A DNA stretch of 64,000 nt, taken from the NCBI RefSeq assembly GCF_020360975.1, contig NW_025408669.1:6076001-6140000 (forward strand). Direction: 5' to 3'. Origin of the DNA: Hirsutella rhossiliensis. Its lineage: Eukaryota; Ascomycota; Sordariomycetes; Hypocreales; Ophiocordycipitaceae. Of the stretch, positions 34,842 through 46,611 are shown piece by piece. Under the pieces are notes generated by a model, which worked only from the letters and a program-made list of their open reading frames with translations, ran no database searches and was not told the origin of the DNA. Each line of letters opens with the position of its first letter. Position 1 is the first letter of the stretch. A program made the translations under genes and the position numbers.

Positions 34842-35457
34842 TATAAGTACCTATAACGATATTAGCTTCTCTTAAGGAAGTTACCCTTAACTCCTTAAGG
34901 CTCCTTATAGAAGAAGGAACCTAGAAGCTACTAAGTAAACTCTAGGAAATTACCTAGAAATCCTAGAAACGATAACTAAGCGGATTATATAGATATTTTA
35001 TAGAGATTTCCCTTAGGGATATATTATATAGGGAATATACTACGATTTCCTAAGTAATAATAGCTCCTTAAGAATTATACTAATATTTCCCTAAGAAGTT
35101 ACTATAAGAATATAGTAGGGAAATTATAAAGAAATACTTATGCCTACCTAAGGAAAATACTAGGAAATACTATTAATATACTATACTACTATTATATAAT
35201 TATAAGGTTAAGATATTACTTAGTTAAAGCCCTAAGTAAGGTCTTATACTTATTATAGTATATATAAAAGATAGAGAACCTACTAGATCTTAAGCGGGTA
35301 AAGAAGAATATAGATAGTTATTACTACTCTTACTTTAACTTATAAGACTAGTAGCTAGTCTATATTTAACGTATATAATAATATATAATAGCTAGTCTAT
35401 ATAATATATTTTATTATATATAGTAGCTAGTCTATTTAATTACTTATTAGACTTATA
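34842..35457 (+). repeat. Putative 5' LTR of gypsy element F
   Basis: Begins TATAAGT and ends ACTTATA (inverted ends, consistent with mutated TG...CA). A TATATAAAAG box lies near 35264, followed by three copies of a TAGTAGCTAGTCTAT-like unit near the 3' end. The partner LTR is outside the window, so limits are tentative. Confidence 0.45.
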
Positions 35458-38294
35458 CCGGATCTAGGTAAGCGGCTAAGTTAAAGTACTAGCCCTATAC
35501 TAAGGGACTAGTACTTAATAAATAGTAGTAATTTTAATTCCCTTAACTATCTATTCTCCTAAGGTCTATATTTAGTAGAATAAAAGATAAAGAATAAGAA
35601 AAGGGATAAGTTAACCTTAACCTATAAACCTTAATATATTCTTATAAAGAAAGCTCTTACTTATATACTAATAAATACTAGCTTCTTAATCTCTTTTTAT
35701 AGAAGAAATACTTAGGGAACTCTAGATAAAGGTAGAACTTTAATATATTAAAGCTTAAGTAATATAGAGCTTTTATTAGCGGTTAGAAAGATACCTATTT
35801 CTAGGATATTTCCTATTAAGTTCTTATAAAAATAAAAGATAGCTAGATCGCTTACCTAAGTAATAGGAATAACGCTTAAAGGAATTAAGAGCGGAACTTC
35901 TATAATACGACTTACTAGCTTACTTAGCTAATCGTTAAGGCCTATAAGAACGAATTAATAACTTAAAATATATTCTAGTAATAAGGTAATATTAGCTATA
36001 AATAATAGAGCTATATAGAAATCGGTATAGTATAGCCTCCCTTACCTTACCCTAACTACCTTTATTAGAAGGATAAAGCCCTAGAAGTTTGCTAAACCCT
36101 AATAACTAAAATAAAAAAGAACCTTTAAATAATACTACCTTTTATAGCACGTTCGCGATAATAACCCTAGTAAACTAGCTAGTAAGCCTAATTATAGAAG
36201 AAGCTCTTATAAGACTACTAGTAAAAGCTATAGTAAGAGAAACTAAGGATAATACTACTATAAACCCTTTTTAAGCACCCTTAGTATATATTAAACTAAA
36301 AGATATAAGGAAGTTTAACCTTACTAGCCCCTTTAATATAATATTTAATATTCTTAAAGAAACTAAGAAAATAATTATATATAGAAGTATCGATTAATTT
36401 ATCGATTCCTTAAAGTAGGTAGCTATTTATAGACTAAAATATACTAATAAACTAGCGATATTAATCCTTAGCTTATTCTATAGAACTACTATTAAATAGT
36501 ATTCTAGCGATCTAAGCGAATCCGACTAAGCTATACTTTATACCCTAGACTAAGGATATACCGCTTAGTATACTAAACTATAAAAACGCTTTACTATTTA
36601 GCTAAAAGTAGCGTTAAGATCTTTATAAATAAAACGATTTACTACCTTAGATATTATAAACGGAGCTAACTTCTATAAATAAATATTAAAGCTCTACTAA
36701 AAAGTAAAAGTAGTACTATACTTAAAAGAGCACCTTATTATATTAGTCTATTAACGACTAGATATACTATTATAAGAATTATTCCGCTAACTTATTAGTT
36801 TAAAATTATTCGATACCTAGATTAATAACTATAAGTAACTTATCTTATAGTTAGAAACTAAGCTAATAGTTAGGTTATAAAGGAAGATAAGTAATATAGT
36901 AAAAGAACGCGTATAAGGTAGATTACGCGAAACTAAGAATAAGACTATAGTAAACTCTACCCTATCTATAGCTAAACTAACTAGTTAGAAACCCTAGGAA
37001 TAAGGATAATTTTAATAGAAAGGAAATATAACGACCGCGTTAAGATAAAATAATCTATACTAGGTAGATATAGGCCTAGTACTAAACTAGTTAACTAGTC
37101 CTTAAACTAGACTATAGCCTTAGGATTTAAAACTAAAGGAGGGCTCTTAGGAAAACCTAATTATTATTAACCTTACCTATTAGCTTTAAGCGGTACTAAC
37201 TAATAACTAAGGTAAAATATATCTTTCCTAGGAAATATAAAACTAGATCCTATTTACTTAGAATAAAGGGCTAGAAGATAAGGATACTACCGCTAATATA
37301 AGAGAAGAAACTAAAGAAATAAAAGATAAGATCCTATTTATTCCTAATATAATAAAAGTAGAACCTATAGGACTAAGTAGTTCGCTTAGAATACTAAGGA
37401 ACTAGCTAACTATAAGAGCGGCGCTATAAACCGAAATATTAAATCTAATAAAGCCGTCTTAGTTTATATACGCTTAAATATCTATCTTTAAAACTAAAGG
37501 CCTAAACTAACTATTAAATATATATATAGACTTTAGTATAGCCTACTCTATAATTAAAGAAGACTAGCTTAACTACTTTAATAATATAACCCTTAATATA
37601 ACTTAATAGGTCTTATTATTTAGTATAAGGAAAAGCTAAACTAAAGGTTAAGCGACCTTAATAATTAATATCTTAAGAAAGTAAGGAATAGGATTTAAGG
37701 TTAAGTAATTTACTATCGGCGCTTAGGTAGTCTAGACCCTATCTATAGGATTATTACTTAAATAAGATTTCTTAGTACTAAATAAAGTTAATATCTTAAA
37801 CTTTAAGGGAATAATATTTATTAGCGTATATAGTAACTTAATAGTTATAGCTCGCTTAACTTAATAAGGCTATATAATTTATTATTAAGTTATATACTAA
37901 GCTAACGTTAATATCCCTATATATAAGATAGAACGCCTATTAGTATAGATTAAGGACGTACTAAGGGATTATAACCTAGTATTTTTTCCGAGAGACCTAT
38001 TATTAGCTTATAACTTAATCTAAGGTATAACTTTAGTTATAGCGGTTAATACTATTACTTACCGCGTCCGATTTAAAAAAGGATAGTACTTAGAAATACT
38101 AATAGACCTTAGCGATAAAATATAGTTTTTATAGATCGACCTACTTAAGGAAACCCTAGCTAAGGTAACTTTAATTAAAGAGCTAGCTAAATAAAAGACT
38201 ATAAAATATAGCGAACTATACTAAGATACTAACTTATTAGTAGAAATCTTAAAGGAAGGGAGCCCTAAGTCCGCTAAAAGGGAACTCCCTTTAT

Positions 38295-38367
38295 TATTAC
38301 GAAAAAGATATAGCCGCCTATTAGATATAAGCGATAGCGTTAATTAACGTATATAGTATACGCGATA
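38295..38367 (-). repeat. TRIM LTR, left copy
   Basis: 73 bp, identical to the right copy. Contains palindrome CGTTAATTAACG. Followed inward by the polypurine-tract side (ACCCCCTTAG). Confidence 0.85.
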
Positions 38368-38577
38368 CACCCCCTTAGGGATATTAGGTTAATTCGTCCT
38401 AGGATACCTAGATATCCTAGACTATAGCGGGAATTTTTATATAGGCAGGCCCTATACTAAAACCGCGCTTAATTACGCTAGCGGGACTCGAACTACGGGC
38501 CTTCGGGTAATACGCGCTAGGCTAGCTAGAAGTACATACGCAGTTACCGGGAAGTTCCTAGAGGGGTAACCCCTCCG

Positions 38578-38591
38578 CCCGGGCTTATAAC
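38578..38591 (-). other. TRIM primer-binding site, half-tRNA(iMet) type
   Basis: The plus strand reads CCCGGGCTTATAAC. Allowing one C-to-T change it matches the end of the 5' half of eukaryotic initiator tRNA-Met (GGGCTCATAAC), the primer known for Drosophila copia. Confidence 0.65.
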
Positions 38592-38664
38592 TATTACGAA
38601 AAAGATATAGCCGCCTATTAGATATAAGCGATAGCGTTAATTAACGTATATAGTATACGCGATA
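38592..38664 (-). repeat. TRIM LTR, right copy (5' LTR in minus orientation)
   Basis: 73 bp, identical to the left copy, directly abutting the primer-binding site at 38578-38591. Confidence 0.85.
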
Positions 38665-39144
38665 TTTATAGATATATAAATAGACTTTAAACTATAAGAT
38701 TAGGATTTTATAAGACTATAGCCCCTTAGAAATAATTACTTTAAAGGACGTTAAAATCTATAATTAAGACCCTATATTTATAAAAAAGATTTAATATACG
38801 GTCGCTTTCTTCCTAACCCTATAAAAGAACTAAGGTACTATTAAGGTCTACTTAAACTACTATATATATATTCCGTTAGTAGAAAATTAGTACTTATAAA
38901 AACTAGCTTTTAAGGCTTACCCGCTTAGCTAAAAGGATAAGGCGCTAATCGACTAAACCTATAAGGACCTATACTAAAAGGGGTATATAAAATAAGCTAT
39001 AAAGGTAACCTTATTCGCTTACCTTATATTTATAGTTTAAAGAACTATATATAGTAATAAAAAGGGCTAAATAGTAGTAAACCTATACGCTCTTAAAAGT
39101 ATAGCTATCTTAGACGCTTACTTAATACTACGTTAGGGAGATAT

Positions 39145-39630
39145 TCTCGCGAAGAGAGATGCGAGAAGTGCATGAAAATGCACGAAGGTGAAATTAGAAG
39201 TAAGGGGTCGGACAGGCAGGGCAGAGGGATTTGATTCTTGCGGGGGCAGCAATAAAGGTAGGGGAGTAATTGTTGTATTGCCTTAATTGTCCTTCTTTCC
39301 TCTATCCAACGCCCCTCTTTATACCCTTCTAGCATCTCAATTAACAAAGAAGATCCTGCTTAAAGAAGCTACTAATGTCCTTTCGACTACCGAGCTTTTT
39401 GCCGGTTTTTCCCCTCCTTTCCAGCCGTTGCCGGCATATCCGTCTTATCTCTCGCCACCTCTATAGGAAGCCATCGCCACTTCTGCTTCCCCTTATGCCC
39501 CTACCCTCCTTTCTGCACCTCTTTTCAGCTCCTTCGTCCTTCTTCCACACCGGGTGTTTTTTAGCTTCCTAGGTCCCTCGTGCCAAGGGATATCTCCGAG
39601 AACTACGAAATTAGGCCACGCTTCGCGACA
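39145..39630 (-). repeat. Element A LTR (3' LTR in minus orientation)
   Basis: 486 bp, ends TCTCGCGAAG...CTTCGCGACA, near-perfect 10-bp inverted ends. Compared with the other LTR I count about 14 differences, all at CpA/TpG versus TpA. Confidence 0.93.
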
Positions 39631-42600
39631 TACCCCCTTAGCTATGGCCTGCCCCTTAAGGGCATAGCTAATACGGCTTCGGGCTAGTAAGCGTATAGAG
39701 GAGGTTCTTAGCTCTGCACTTCTCCCTTTACTCGAGGAAAGCAGGGGCCCTTTTAGGTCCCTAGGCTCTTTTAGACCTACTTAAGGAAAAGGGGCCTAAA
39801 GAGGGGAAAGTCCTATAAGAAAGGGGGAAAAACCCAATTAAAATAGGGGGCCCTTTAAAGGGAAAAACCTCTTCCTTTTCTTCGGCTATAGACGTTACCT
39901 TCTCGTACGGGCCATTAGCTCCTCTCGTAGATTCTTAAGGCGGGCTTCTAAGGATAGCTTCTCTCGAACGTCTTCTAGCCTAATTTGCTATAAAAAGACA
40001 GCTAGCTTCTGCTTCGGCAGGGGCTTCGTAAGACCGTCGGCTTTTATTGATGCCGTTAGAACCTAACGGACGGAAATAAGTCCCCTTTAGACCTCTTAGC
40101 GTAACCAATGCTAGTAGATATCGATATGCCGCAGCCGGGTCGATAACTTACTGTTTTCCGTAAGAATTCGTATAGTCTGCGTGTTATCGCATTCTATAGC
40201 TAATAGGGTCGGAATTTGCAGTCGTAGAGATATTAATAGCCGGCTAAGGAAAATCGCTTCTTTTAACGCTTCTAAAAGAGCTAGTAGCTCTGCCTCCGTA
40301 CTAGAAGTCGTAACGGTGGCCTGCTTCGAAGCTCTCTAAGCAATAGTTCCTCTAAAAAGGGATATAATATACCCTTATAAGCTCTTTCTGTCTAAGGAAT
40401 TGTCCGCAAAGGACGAATCGCTCGAACAAAGGAAGATTTCGGCAGCTTGTTTCCTTCCCTGCCCTCCTAGGCGCAGACCATGTGATCTCGTTGAATAGAG
40501 ATAAAGGATAGCTCTGTCTGCTGCTTCTTAATACCTAGGGCTAGGATTCTAGTTATGCCTAGCTAGCCGGGAGACCGTAAAAGAGATATCCGGTCTAGTA
40601 GAAATAGCTAAAAAAAGCAGGGAGCCCACCTTCTGTTGATATTAGTGTTTCTCTTGCTCCCTAGCTTAAAAGGACGGATTAGGTAAAAGCTCTTCGTCTA
40701 ATATAGGCGTAGAGGGAAGCTTCTTATCGAGGGAATTAGGGAGGAATTTATAAGCGACCTTGTCGATATAGGCGTCTTAGGTAAGCTAGATTGTCCGTTG
40801 GGACCTATTCCTAAGGATTCGTATCCCTAGGAACCACTTTAGCTCCCCTAGCCTAGTTATCTTATACCTTTGTTATAGGCCTCGTATAGCCTCCCTAGCA
40901 GTAGCTTCTTCCTCTTTCGGGTAGGCCTAGATAATATCGTCGACGTAGAAGAAGACCGTGATTTTACCCTTCTATATTATATACGGTTCCTAAGGGACTT
41001 TCGTGAAACCTAGGGCTTCGAGGGAACCTATTAAATGCTGTTGCTAAAGAAGGGGTAATCTTCGTAGTCCGTATAGAGCTTTCCTAAGCCGTAGAACCTT
41101 TCCTAGCTATTAGAAGCCTAGTAGAAGGCGCATATAGACAACTTCTTCTTCCTCGAGTAGGCAGTTAATAAAGGCGTTAACTGCATCTATCTAATCGAGC
41201 TCGAGGTCGAATTCTGCTGCTATAGCCATAAGGGTCCGAAAAGACATCCTAGCTAGGGTGGTTGCCCTAGTAGGTAAATCCCCTTTTTCCTATTAATTCC
41301 CATAGACAACTAGCCGGGCCTTGCACTTTTAAAGGAAGCCGTGTTTATCAGTCTTATAGATAAAGACCCACTTACAGCTAAGGACCTGTTTTCCTCTTGC
41401 TTTTTCCTTAAGGACCTCTTCGAAAGACCCCATCTCTTCGTGTGAGGCTAGGTGGTCTTTCTAGGCCTGGAAAAACTGGTCTCTAAAGGGGTGTCTTTCT
41501 AGCTGCTTCTGGTTTGCTGGTGGGTCCGGGAGGTCTCTTTTATGTACCTTCCTTGCTGATACTGGCTTAAAAAGCCGGCCTGCTATAAACGCTCCGTGGG
41601 AACCGTCTTCTATTAGCGTTAGGTAGAAGTCGGAAAAACGATCGAAATAGGGGAGAAACTAGTCTTCTTTCGTATCGGGCCCTATACCTTCCTTTGCTTC
41701 TCGAAGTAGGGATAAAAAGGCAGCCGGGTAATCCTTCGAGAGAGGTGCCTTTCCCACCCCCTTAGGGGTCGAGACGGGAAGACTAACTAAAAAAGCTGCT
41801 TCTAGATCTTCTTCTTACGTAGGAGGAGGCGTAGGTAGGTAGGCGTATTCTAGCTCTACCGCTTTCCTATAGTCTCCTTCTTCGTCTTAATCATCTAATC
41901 TAGCAGCTTCCTCTTCTTCTTCTTCCTCGAAGTCGGCGTTATCCTCTACTACTTCGACGTCGGTTTCTTCTTCCGTTTCCTCGTCTAGGGCCTCTTCTTA
42001 AGACTGTTAGGAAGGGGGAATTTAGATCTTCTGAATTAGCTGACGTTGTGAGAGTAAGAGGGGCTATTGATCCCTCTTTCCGTCGAAGAAGCTAGATTCG
42101 TCGAAAATCATATCCCTAGTCGAAATAACCTTCCGTAGAAGAGGAATCTAGATCCGGAAGATATTCGTAGAATTATACCTAACGAGGTAACCAACAAAGG
42201 CTCTAGGATCAAGCTTTCTTTTCTTCTTCCTTTTTAGCTATGCATCGGCAGTTATAGCGTATGCCTTGCAGCCGTAGGCACGAAGGTAGGCTAGCGAGGC
42301 CCTCTTCTTCGTAAAGAGCTCGAGGGGGGATTTCTAGTCTATTCCTTAGTTTAGTTCCCTAGGGTCCTTAGGGTCCCTCGGGGTCCGGTTCCGAAGGTAA
42401 TAGGCGGTCTCAACGACTTCCCTCTAAAGGTCGTGGGGAAGCCTCGCAGTAAGTCTTATCGTACGGGCCCTTTCTATCATAGCACCCCCTAATCTTTCTG
42501 CCCCTCCGTTCTAGGCCTAGGTATTCGGTGCTAACGGGAGGGGTAAAATGCCCCTTTTTCGAAGCCACTTTAAGATATTTTTCGTAAATAGCTCTCCGTT

Positions 42601-44943
42601 AGACCGTATCTTCTTTACCTTATAGCTAAAGTAGGAATTCATCTAGTTAACGAAGTCCCGGAGGGCAGACTAGTTGTGCTTGCTTAGGTAGGTCCGTAAG
42701 AAATAGGGGAAAACCATCCCTAAAAAAGCGTCTGTGAAAAACATCACCCTAACGAAGCTTTCCTGATCCCTAGAGACGTCGGTCTAATCGACCTAAATTT
42801 CCTTACACGGCTAGTCCGGCCGTAAAGGCGTTCGTCTGGAAATTCGTCTCCTGGTCTTTCCTTGGCCGCAGTATTCGCATTCGACGGTCTTTGGGCCCCT
42901 TATTCGTACGCCCTATTGTTGGCCTAGCTTATGCAAAGCTAGGGGGCCCGGGTGACCAAGTCGTGCGTGCCAAAGAAGACCGTCTCCTTGGGCTGCCGGA
43001 AGAGGGTCCTTTGACCCTACCCTCCTTCGAGCAGGGAAAGCTGACTTCTCGAGAGATTCCTTCCTAAGGATAGGTCGGAATTCGAGAACAAATTAACCGA
43101 ATTTTTCCTCGATAAGCCTAATAGTCTGATTCTTCTAGACTAGCCTCGTAGGCTTAGACGTCGTATCCTAGAAGATTCCTTCCTTTCGAAGAAGGCGGAA
43201 GGAAATCAGGCTCGTTAAAAATCGAGGGCAAAAAGCTACCCTTTTTCGTCGAAGAATTCATATAGACCCGTTAGGTAATTTTATCGTGAAATTTACCCTT
43301 CTATACCCTTCTATCCGTACGGTTGATTCCCCGGCAATAAGGTATTCCCTCCGTGCCTTCTTAAAGGACCGGAATCGTGAGAGTGTATTGCAGATATCGA
43401 GGGAAGCACTAGAGTCGAGGATAGCTGATTTTCGTAGGGGATAGTCGGAGGGTCCTAACGGGTGGTCTTGCTAATCCGTGGGGAAGACGAATGCCGGATT
43501 TACTATACCAACGATTTTTCCTCGAATTTGCGGCTCGAATAAGGGCAGCGGCGTTAGTTGCTATTTCTTAGCAACCCGAATCTCGTCTATCTTCTTCTGC
43601 AACGAGGGGTCCTCCTTAAGAGACTGTTGTACTGTTTCTCGTAGCCTCTTTAAAGGGTTGATTCCTTTGGGTCGGTTTTCCTCGAAGACCTGCCAGCAGT
43701 CCTCTAGCCGATGGGGCTTTTTGCACGCTTAGCAGGTAGGTCGATTCCTCCTCGTACGTTGTTTCTTCGAGGAATCCTCGTCCCGGTCCGGAAGGTCTGC
43801 TTGAAAACCCCCCCTTTTTACCCCTTATTGCTGATTTTGACGAAGAGGTTCGATTTCGACTAGTTCCCTGATTTTTCGACTAACGGACTAAAAGGTCTAT
43901 TGGGGACTAGTCGGGCCGGTCTGATAGACGGGACCGAGCCCGGTGCAAAGGCGAAGCCGGGGCCGGGACTGGGGCAGCTGTTGAAGACGGGGTTGAGGCT
44001 CTCGAGGGAGGAGGAGCCGAAGGAGCAACAGCCGCAGCAGCAGCAGCGGGGGCCGCAGCAACAGGGGCTGCAGCAGCTGCAGGTCGTGCTGTCTATGTCG
44101 AGTGCTAGCCTCGAAGGAATAAGACTGCTTGCTGTTGTACTCTAGCAGCCTCTTCGTCTAGTTCCCGGCTAGCCTCTCGAAAGATAGTCGAGTAACCGTC
44201 ACTAATAGGCTTTATTAGCAGAGATATATCCCGTAGCTACTAGCCGGAAAGAGCTTCTAATAGGAAGTATTAGTTAGCTTCCTCGAGGATTTCTTCCTAC
44301 TTAGCTAGCCACGAAGAAGCTAGTAGGTTCCTAGCAGAAAAGGCTCCTAGGTGGGCCGTATAGGTCTTCCTAATACGGTTAGTTATATACCCTCTCGAGG
44401 GAGCTATTGAGGTCTCGAGCTTTAAAAGCTACTGCCTAGGAGTCTCTTCTTCTCGAAGAGAGATTAGCTTTGCGGCACTAACGGATTCCGTTATCGCCGT
44501 ACGAGCAGCCGTTAGTAGCTTCGTTTCGTAGAGGTATTCCTTCCGGTGACTCTCGTAGTCGCCTAAGGCAGCAGAAAAAGCTCTCTATTATGTAGAGGTT
44601 AGCTCGGAGAAGAGGGTAGCTCCCTCTGCAAAGTCTGTCGCCCTAGAACGAAGAGGGGGCTTAAGAGGGTCCTGCTTGTTAGAGAAGACCAAATTATAGA
44701 TGGTTCTGTCTACACGAGCCCGTAGCTCCTTTACCTATTTATCCTAATCTTAGGGCTCTATAAGAATCGTCCTATGGACCGTAGGGACGGCAGAGGAGTC
44801 GATTTTTATTATCGTTGCGGAAAGAGGGGGCAGAAAAGTCGGTTAAAAATCGGCTTTTCTAGTAAGAGGGGTAAAAGGGAGCTACGAGGGATAGAAGAAG
44901 GGTGCCTTTTACAGCAGCCGGAAGGTATAGGAATACTATTCCT

Positions 44944-44957
44944 CCCGGGCTTATAAC
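44944..44957 (-). other. Element A primer-binding site, half-tRNA(iMet) type
   Basis: CCCGGGCTTATAAC on the plus strand, directly before the LTR start. It resembles the anticodon-arm end of initiator tRNA-Met, as in copia, rather than a tRNA 3' end. Confidence 0.7.
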
Positions 44958-45443
44958 TCTCGCGAAGAGAGATGCGAGAAGTGCATGAAAATGCACGAAG
45001 GTAAAATTGGAAGTAAGGGGTCGGATAGGCAGGGCAGAGGGATTTGATTCTTACGGGGGCAGCAATAAAGGTAGGGGAGTGATTGTTGTATTGCCTTAAT
45101 TGTCCTTCTTTCCTCTATCCAACGCCCCTCTTTATACCCTTCTAGCATCTTAATTAACAAAGAAGATCCTGCTTAAAGAAGCCACTAATGTCCTTTCGAC
45201 TACCGAGCTTTTTGCCGGTTTTTCCCCTCCTTTCTAGCCGTTGCCGGCATATCCGTCTTATCTCTCGCCACCTCTATAGGAAGCCATCGCCACTTCTGCT
45301 TCCCCTTATGCCCCCACCCTCCTTTCTATACCTCTTTTCAGCTCCTTCGTCCTTCTTCCACACCGGGTGTTTTTCAGCTTCCTAGGTCCCTCGTGCCAAG
45401 GGATATCTCCGAGAACTGCGAAATCAGGCCACGCTTCGCGACA
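44958..45443 (-). repeat. Element A LTR (5' LTR in minus orientation)
   Basis: 486 bp, same ends as the left copy. The primer-binding site abuts it at 44944-44957. Confidence 0.93.
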
Positions 45444-46033
45444 GATATAATCTAAAAGCTATAAGGGAAACGCTTTATTTCTATAATAGATGCTCGGTCT
45501 TTCTTTTATTAGTTCCTTATCTATAAAGAGTATTAAGAAAGGTTTATAGTAATTAGCTATAGAGGCTTAGAATAACTAATAGTAGCCTTAATAAGATATA
45601 AGAACTTACCTATATTCGTCTAATAATTTATAGACTAAACCCTCTAGGAATATATAAAATATTCTTCTATATATATTAATAATATTATAATATACTTAGA
45701 TATAAAAGATAACTATATTTATTACCTTTAAGCTATCTTTTAACTCTTTATAGACTATAACCTAGCCTTAGCTAGATCGAAATTATTCCTAGGCTACCTA
45801 TCTATAAAACTATTAGGATTTTAAGTTAATAGTATTAGCTTAATAAATACTAAAGAATAAGTATAGGTATTATAAGACATAGAGTTTTTAAATACCTTAT
45901 AGATACTAGAAAAGTAGCTTAGCTTAGTTAACTAGCTATAGCACTTAGTAGCTTACTTCTCTTAAAAGGTAGAAGCGCTTTAAGTTTAGAAAATAGTAAT
46001 ACTTAAGGAAGCGCGAGATAGTTAAGCGCTACT
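45444..46033 (+). mobile_element. Gypsy element F, segment 2 (RT core)
   Basis: Continuation of the RT frame broken at 39144. Through stops it reads GKRFISIIDARSFFY-FLIYKEY, then LIRYKNLPIFV and YINNIIIYLD (TATATTAATAAT at 45672-45683), a G-to-A-altered form of gypsy YIDDIVIFSD. It is interrupted again at 46034 by element B. Confidence 0.8.
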
Positions 46034-46611
46034 TCTTAAGGTATATAAGTAAAAACGGAATTTTAGGAAATTAAGGAATTACGTAAGACTATATAATAGA
46101 AAGGAAGAAGGAGTATAAGGTAGGATTTTTAATAGAATTTATTAGTAGTATATTAGTATATAAAAGAGGTATTAAAGTTAATAATTCTTTTTCTATCTAC
46201 CAGCGGACATACTATCTTATATAGATAATTATAGCTAAACGGAAGAACATTTTAGGACTAGATTTAGGCTGCCGTATATCCCTAAAACTAAGGAATTCTA
46301 TAATACCTCGAGTATATCTAAAAGTATCTTAGTTCTACTAATATTTATATTTAAAGGAGGCTAGTTATGCCGGTATTCTTAAGAGGTCTTAAGAGGTCTT
46401 AGCTAGTATTCTAAGCTAGCTCTATTCCTTCGATTCCCGATTATATAATAACCGGCAACCTATTTAATATATAATAATATATATAATAACGAGCGATTCT
46501 TACTCTATAGGATAGGATTTTATCTATAATTAATATATTACTTATTAGCTTATATAATTAGGAGAGTATATTATAGCTGCTTTATTTATAGTAAGAATAC
46601 CGTTCCTTATA
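46034..46611 (-). repeat. Element B LTR, left copy
   Basis: 578 bp, begins TCTTAAGG and ends TCCTTATA. Same length as its partner. Confidence 0.9.

Larger units (their letters stand above)
38295..38664 (-). mobile_element. TRIM-like LTR mini-retrotransposon (370 bp)
   Basis: Two identical 73-bp direct repeats (38295-38367 and 38592-38664) flank a 224-bp interior with no coding capacity. The 5-bp duplication TTTAT borders both sides (38290-38294 and 38665-38669). Inside, next to the right repeat, CCCGGGCTTATAAC equals the primer-binding region of element A; next to the left repeat, the ACCCCCTTAG polypurine site (minus strand) also matches A. The repeat's minus-strand start TATCGCG mirrors A's TGTCGCG. 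The interior carries B-box-like (38484-38494) and A-box-like (38513-38524) tRNA promoter motifs on the minus strand and a hairpin (38561-38575). This is the architecture of a terminal-repeat retrotransposon in miniature, likely mobilised by the A/C copia family. Confidence 0.82.
34842..39144 (+). mobile_element. Ty3/gypsy element F, segment 1 (LTR candidate, gag, protease, start of RT)
   Basis: Outermost readable LTR element, plus orientation, heavily RIP-mutated. After a candidate LTR (34842-35457) come gag-like and protease-like stretches. The reverse-transcriptase lead-in at 38.9-39.14 kb is recognisable through stops: KDKALID-TYKDLY, IVVNLYALKSIAILDAYLILR-GDI, the gypsy form of the RT palm start. 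The frame is interrupted at 39145 by copia element A and resumes at 45449. A 370-bp mini-element sits at 38295. The 3' LTR is not in the window. Confidence 0.75.
39145..45443 (-). mobile_element. Ty1/copia element A, full length, minus orientation
   Basis: 6299 bp with 486-bp LTRs at 39145-39630 and 44958-45443. The 5-bp duplication GATAT flanks it (39140-39144, 45444-45448). On the minus strand, right to left: gag with a zinc-knuckle-like CxxC...H....C (about 43690-43740); GAG-pre-integrase LWHARLGHPGP (about 42940-42975) followed by CEYC; integrase; RT palm FFYVDD with TACGTCGACGAT at 40936-40947; and RNase H SKQATVTTSSTEAE (about 40288-40330). The order gag-INT-RT-RH is copia's. Trp and Gln codons are repeatedly TAG, so it is dead, but it is less mutated than its surroundings and therefore the younger insertion. 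It interrupts the RT of gypsy element F. Confidence 0.93.

Noticed and set aside
38368..38591. tRNA-derived SINE flanked by 73-bp target duplications
   Set aside because: The 73-bp repeats are themselves flanked by a 5-bp duplication (TTTAT) and the interior has LTR-type primer and polypurine sites, so the repeats are LTRs, not target duplications.
43900..44145. Plus-strand Gln/Gly-rich frame inside element A
   Set aside because: Lies antisense to the copia gag region; the readable protein traces (zinc knuckle, integrase, RT) are on the minus strand.
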